Shown piece after piece: positions 4,906 to 6,751 of a stretch of DNA of 6,751 nucleotides (the first letter of the stretch is position 1; every line of letters begins with the position of its first letter). The DNA is taken from NCBI GenBank assembly GCA_937888485.1, contig CALAQQ010000043.1, positions 1 through 6,751 on the forward strand. The letters are read 5' to 3'. Origin of the DNA: an uncultured Clostridia bacterium (GTDB taxonomy: Bacteria; Bacillota; Clostridia; Oscillospirales; Acutalibacteraceae). The notes under the pieces are model-generated. The model searched no databases, was not told where the DNA came from, and worked only from the letters and a program-made list of their open reading frames with translations. A program made the position numbers and the translations under genes.

Positions 4906-6751
4906 TTGGATATTCAGAATAATAACGAAATGCTCGAAAATCAGCCCGAAATCGAAGAGGCTGTTCCCGTATTCGAAGGCGATTCCGAAGAAATGGATAC
5001 CGTTGTTACCGAAAACTATGATGCGAGCCAGATTCAGGTTCTCGAAGGACTTGAAGCGGTTCGTAAAAGACCCGGTATGTACATCGGTTCAACAGGCCCC
5101 AGAGGTCTGCACCACCTTGTTTATGAAATTGTTGACAACTCAATCGACGAAGCACTTGCAGGCTACTGCACGCACATCGAAGTTGAAATCGAAAAGGGCG
5201 ATATAATCTCCGTTCGCGATAACGGACGAGGAATTCCCGTCGGCATAAATGAAAAAATGGGTCTGCCCTCAGTTACCGTTGTTCTTACCGTTCTCCACGC
5301 AGGCGGTAAATTCGGCGGCGGCGGATACAAGGTATCGGGCGGTCTCCACGGCGTAGGTTCATCCGTTGTTAACGCTCTCTCCGAATGGTTTGAGGTTGAA
5401 GTTTCGCAGGACGGTCATGTTCACCGTCAGCGTTTCGTAAACGGCGGCAACATTGAAACCGAGCTTGAAATAATCGGCGACACAACTGAAACGGGAACAT
5501 TCATCCGTTTCAAACCCGACCCGCTTATTTTTCAGGAAACAACCGTTTATGATTTCGAAACTCTTGAAAGAAGACTCCGTGAATCGGCATTCCTCAACGC
5601 AGGTCTTTCAATCAAACTGACAGACAGCCGTGACCCCGAAAATATCATTGAACGTGAATATTGCTTTGAAGGCGGTCTTTCCTCCTTTGCGATGCATATG
5701 ACGGCTATCAAGGGTCTCACCCCTCTTCATGAAGAACCCGTTCATTTTTCGGGCGCAAAGGGCGACAGATATGCGGAAGTTGCTCTTCTTTATAACGACA
5801 GTTACAATGAAACGATTCTTTCATTTGCCAACAATGTACGTACGGTTGACGGCGGTACTCATGAAACAGGCTTCAAGAATGCCCTCACCCGTGTTTTCAA
5901 CGACTACGGCAAAAAATACAATATTCTCAAAGACGGTGACAAGAAGCTTTCGGGCGATGATGTAAGAGAAGGTCTTACCGCAATCATTTCCGTAAAGCTC
6001 ACCGAAGCACAGTTCGAGGGTCAGACCAAGGGTAAACTCGGCAATACCGATATCCGCGGTCCAATAGTCGCTCAAGTCAAGGATGAAGTCTCCGACTTCC
6101 TCCACAAAAATAAAGAAATCGCCGACAAACTGATGGAGAAAATCGTCCGCAATGAACAGCTCCACCGTCAGATTTCCGACGCTAAAAAACAGGCAAAGGA
6201 AATCGCCAAAAAAGTTATCGTCCGCAACCCCAAACTCAAAGACTGCAAATTCCACGTCGGCGACAAGTGGCCGCGCAAGGTCGAACCCAAAGAAACGATG
6301 ATCTTTCTCACCGAGGGTGATTCTGCGGCAGGTTCGCTGGAGAAAAAACGCGATGTTGACAATCAGGCGATTTTCGCTCTGCGGGGCAAACCAAAAAACG
6401 CTTTCGGCGAAACGATCGAAATGATCTATAAAAATGAGGAACTCACCTTTCTCATGCAGGCGCTCGGAGTGGAGGATTCCACCGAAAATCTGCGCTATGA
6501 TAAAGTCATCATCGCGACCGACGCCGACGTTGACGGCTATCAGATCAGAACGTTGATTCTCACCATGATTTACCGCCTCACACCCGAGCTTATCAATGCG
6601 GGCAAGGTATTCATAGCGGAGTCACCGCTTTATGAAATCACCTGCAAGGACGATACCTATTTTGCATATACCGAGGCGGAAAAAACGCAGATTTTGGAAA
6701 AGCTGGAGGCCGTCAATGCGGAGGGCCGCCCCATCTGGAAGCCCATGCACG
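4906..6751 (+). CDS. gyrB: DNA gyrase B-like type IIA topoisomerase subunit, 3' truncated; GyrB front, ParE-like back
   Basis: An open frame of 615 codons runs to the window edge. B subunits supply ATPase and TOPRIM functions for supercoiling or decatenation. Seen in order: an acidic extension (residues 1-37, 12 Asp/Glu, no Lys/Arg); YDASQIQVLEGLEAVRKRPG from 38; the GHKL ATPase with Glu74, Asn78, Asp105 and Lys135 (equal to E. coli GyrB 42, 46, 73, 103); HAGGKFGGGGYKVSGG, a GyrB hallmark; a transducer domain with FEGQTKGKLGN (Lys375); then a TOPRIM domain with Glu470 in EGDSAAGS and Asp539/541/543 in DADVDG. All catalytic residues are kept. From about residue 370 the sequence stops resembling Firmicutes GyrB (EGDSAGGSAKQGRD, RGKILNVEKA) and follows the ParE type known from Bacteroidetes (EGDSASGSITKSRDV, RGKPLNSYG, HKNPETAD), while codon usage also changes. 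So the gene is a mosaic or an assembly chimera; the symbol applies firmly only to the first 60%. TTG start chosen for its AGGTGAT site. Confidence 0.9.
   Translation, partial: MDIQNNNEMLENQPEIEEAVPVFEGDSEEMDTVVTENYDASQIQVLEGLEAVRKRPGMYIGSTGPRGLHHLVYEIVDNSIDEALAGYCTHIEVEIEKGDIISVRDNGRGIPVGINEKMGLPSVTVVLTVLHAGGKFGGGGYKVSGGLHGVGSSVVNALSEWFEVEVSQDGHVHRQRFVNGGNIETELEIIGDTTETGTFIRFKPDPLIFQETTVYDFETLERRLRESAFLNAGLSIKLTDSRDPENIIEREYCFEGGLSSFAMHMTAIKGLTPLHEEPVHFSGAKGDRYAEVALLYNDSYNETILSFANNVRTVDGGTHETGFKNALTRVFNDYGKKYNILKDGDKKLSGDDVREGLTAIISVKLTEAQFEGQTKGKLGNTDIRGPIVAQVKDEVSDFLHKNKEIADKLMEKIVRNEQLHRQISDAKKQAKEIAKKVIVRNPKLKDCKFHVGDKWPRKVEPKETMIFLTEGDSAAGSLEKKRDVDNQAIFALRGKPKNAFGETIEMIYKNEELTFLMQALGVEDSTENLRYDKVIIATDADVDGYQIRTLILTMIYRLTPELINAGKVFIAESPLYEITCKDDTYFAYTEAEKTQILEKLEAVNAEGRPIWKPMH
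5995..6060 (+). other. Apparent breakpoint within the topoisomerase gene
   Basis: The last codons typical of the window (GTA at 5992, AGA and GCA just before) lie left of this interval and the first atypical ones (CGC at 6055, CCA and ATA at 6061-6066, GTC at 6067) at or beyond its right edge. It spans the highly conserved QFEGQTK codons (6010-6030), where paralogous B-subunit genes are most alike and where recombination or a misjoin would be easiest. The frame is kept across it. The exact point cannot be set by eye. Confidence 0.6.

Noticed and set aside
6010..6060. Frameshift or gene boundary between two separate topoisomerase genes
   Set aside because: The reading frame stays open and in register through the interval and the conserved QTK motif is intact, so it is one continuous coding sequence as given.
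5821..6255. 144-codon minus-strand open frame opposite the topoisomerase gene
   Set aside because: It is antisense to conserved transducer-domain codons; the Phe/Val/Asp-rich product is the expected complement of Lys/Asp/Glu codons.

Overview
The window reads as chromosomal DNA of a low-to-moderate GC Gram-positive bacterium, most likely a Clostridia member (Oscillospiraceae/Ruminococcaceae-like; inference). Reasons: strong AAGGAGG-type ribosome binding sites, a TTG start for gyrB, a DUF1934 (YwiB-like) gene directly before argS as in Bacillus, and Firmicutes-type ArgS, Ddl and GyrB N-terminal sequences. I found no tRNA, rRNA, CRISPR array, insertion sequence or phage gene.

Layout: (1) 1-440, plus strand, the C-terminal end of a sodium/proline symporter (PutP family) cut by the window edge. 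(2) 455-492, a strong hairpin with T-tracts on both sides that ends the two convergent units. (3) 496-3728, minus strand, a compact unit ddl - DUF1934 - argS with 2-nt and 0-nt gaps, driven by a good sigma-A-like promoter at 3771-3799. (4) 3729-4016, an AT-rich divergent intergenic region with promoters for both directions and several short inverted repeats. (5) 4017-4895, plus strand, an uncharacterised 292-residue two-domain protein. (6) 4906-6751, plus strand, a type IIA topoisomerase B subunit starting 10 nt later and running off the window end.

The minus unit couples peptidoglycan precursor synthesis (D-Ala-D-Ala) with arginyl-tRNA synthesis; the plus unit links an unknown protein with DNA supercoiling.

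The most notable point is the last gene. Its first ~365 residues are clearly GyrB (ATPase and transducer) with the codon usage of the rest of the window. From about the conserved QTK motif (6010-6060) onward it looks like the ParE type found in Bacteroidetes (EGDSAAGS and RGKPKNAFG motifs), and codon choice switches sharply (Val GTC 1 of 31 before, 9 of 14 after; Arg CGC 1 of 17 before, 8 of 11 after, hand counts). This is either a real gyrB/parE-like mosaic or an assembly chimera formed at a conserved motif; the sequence alone cannot separate these.
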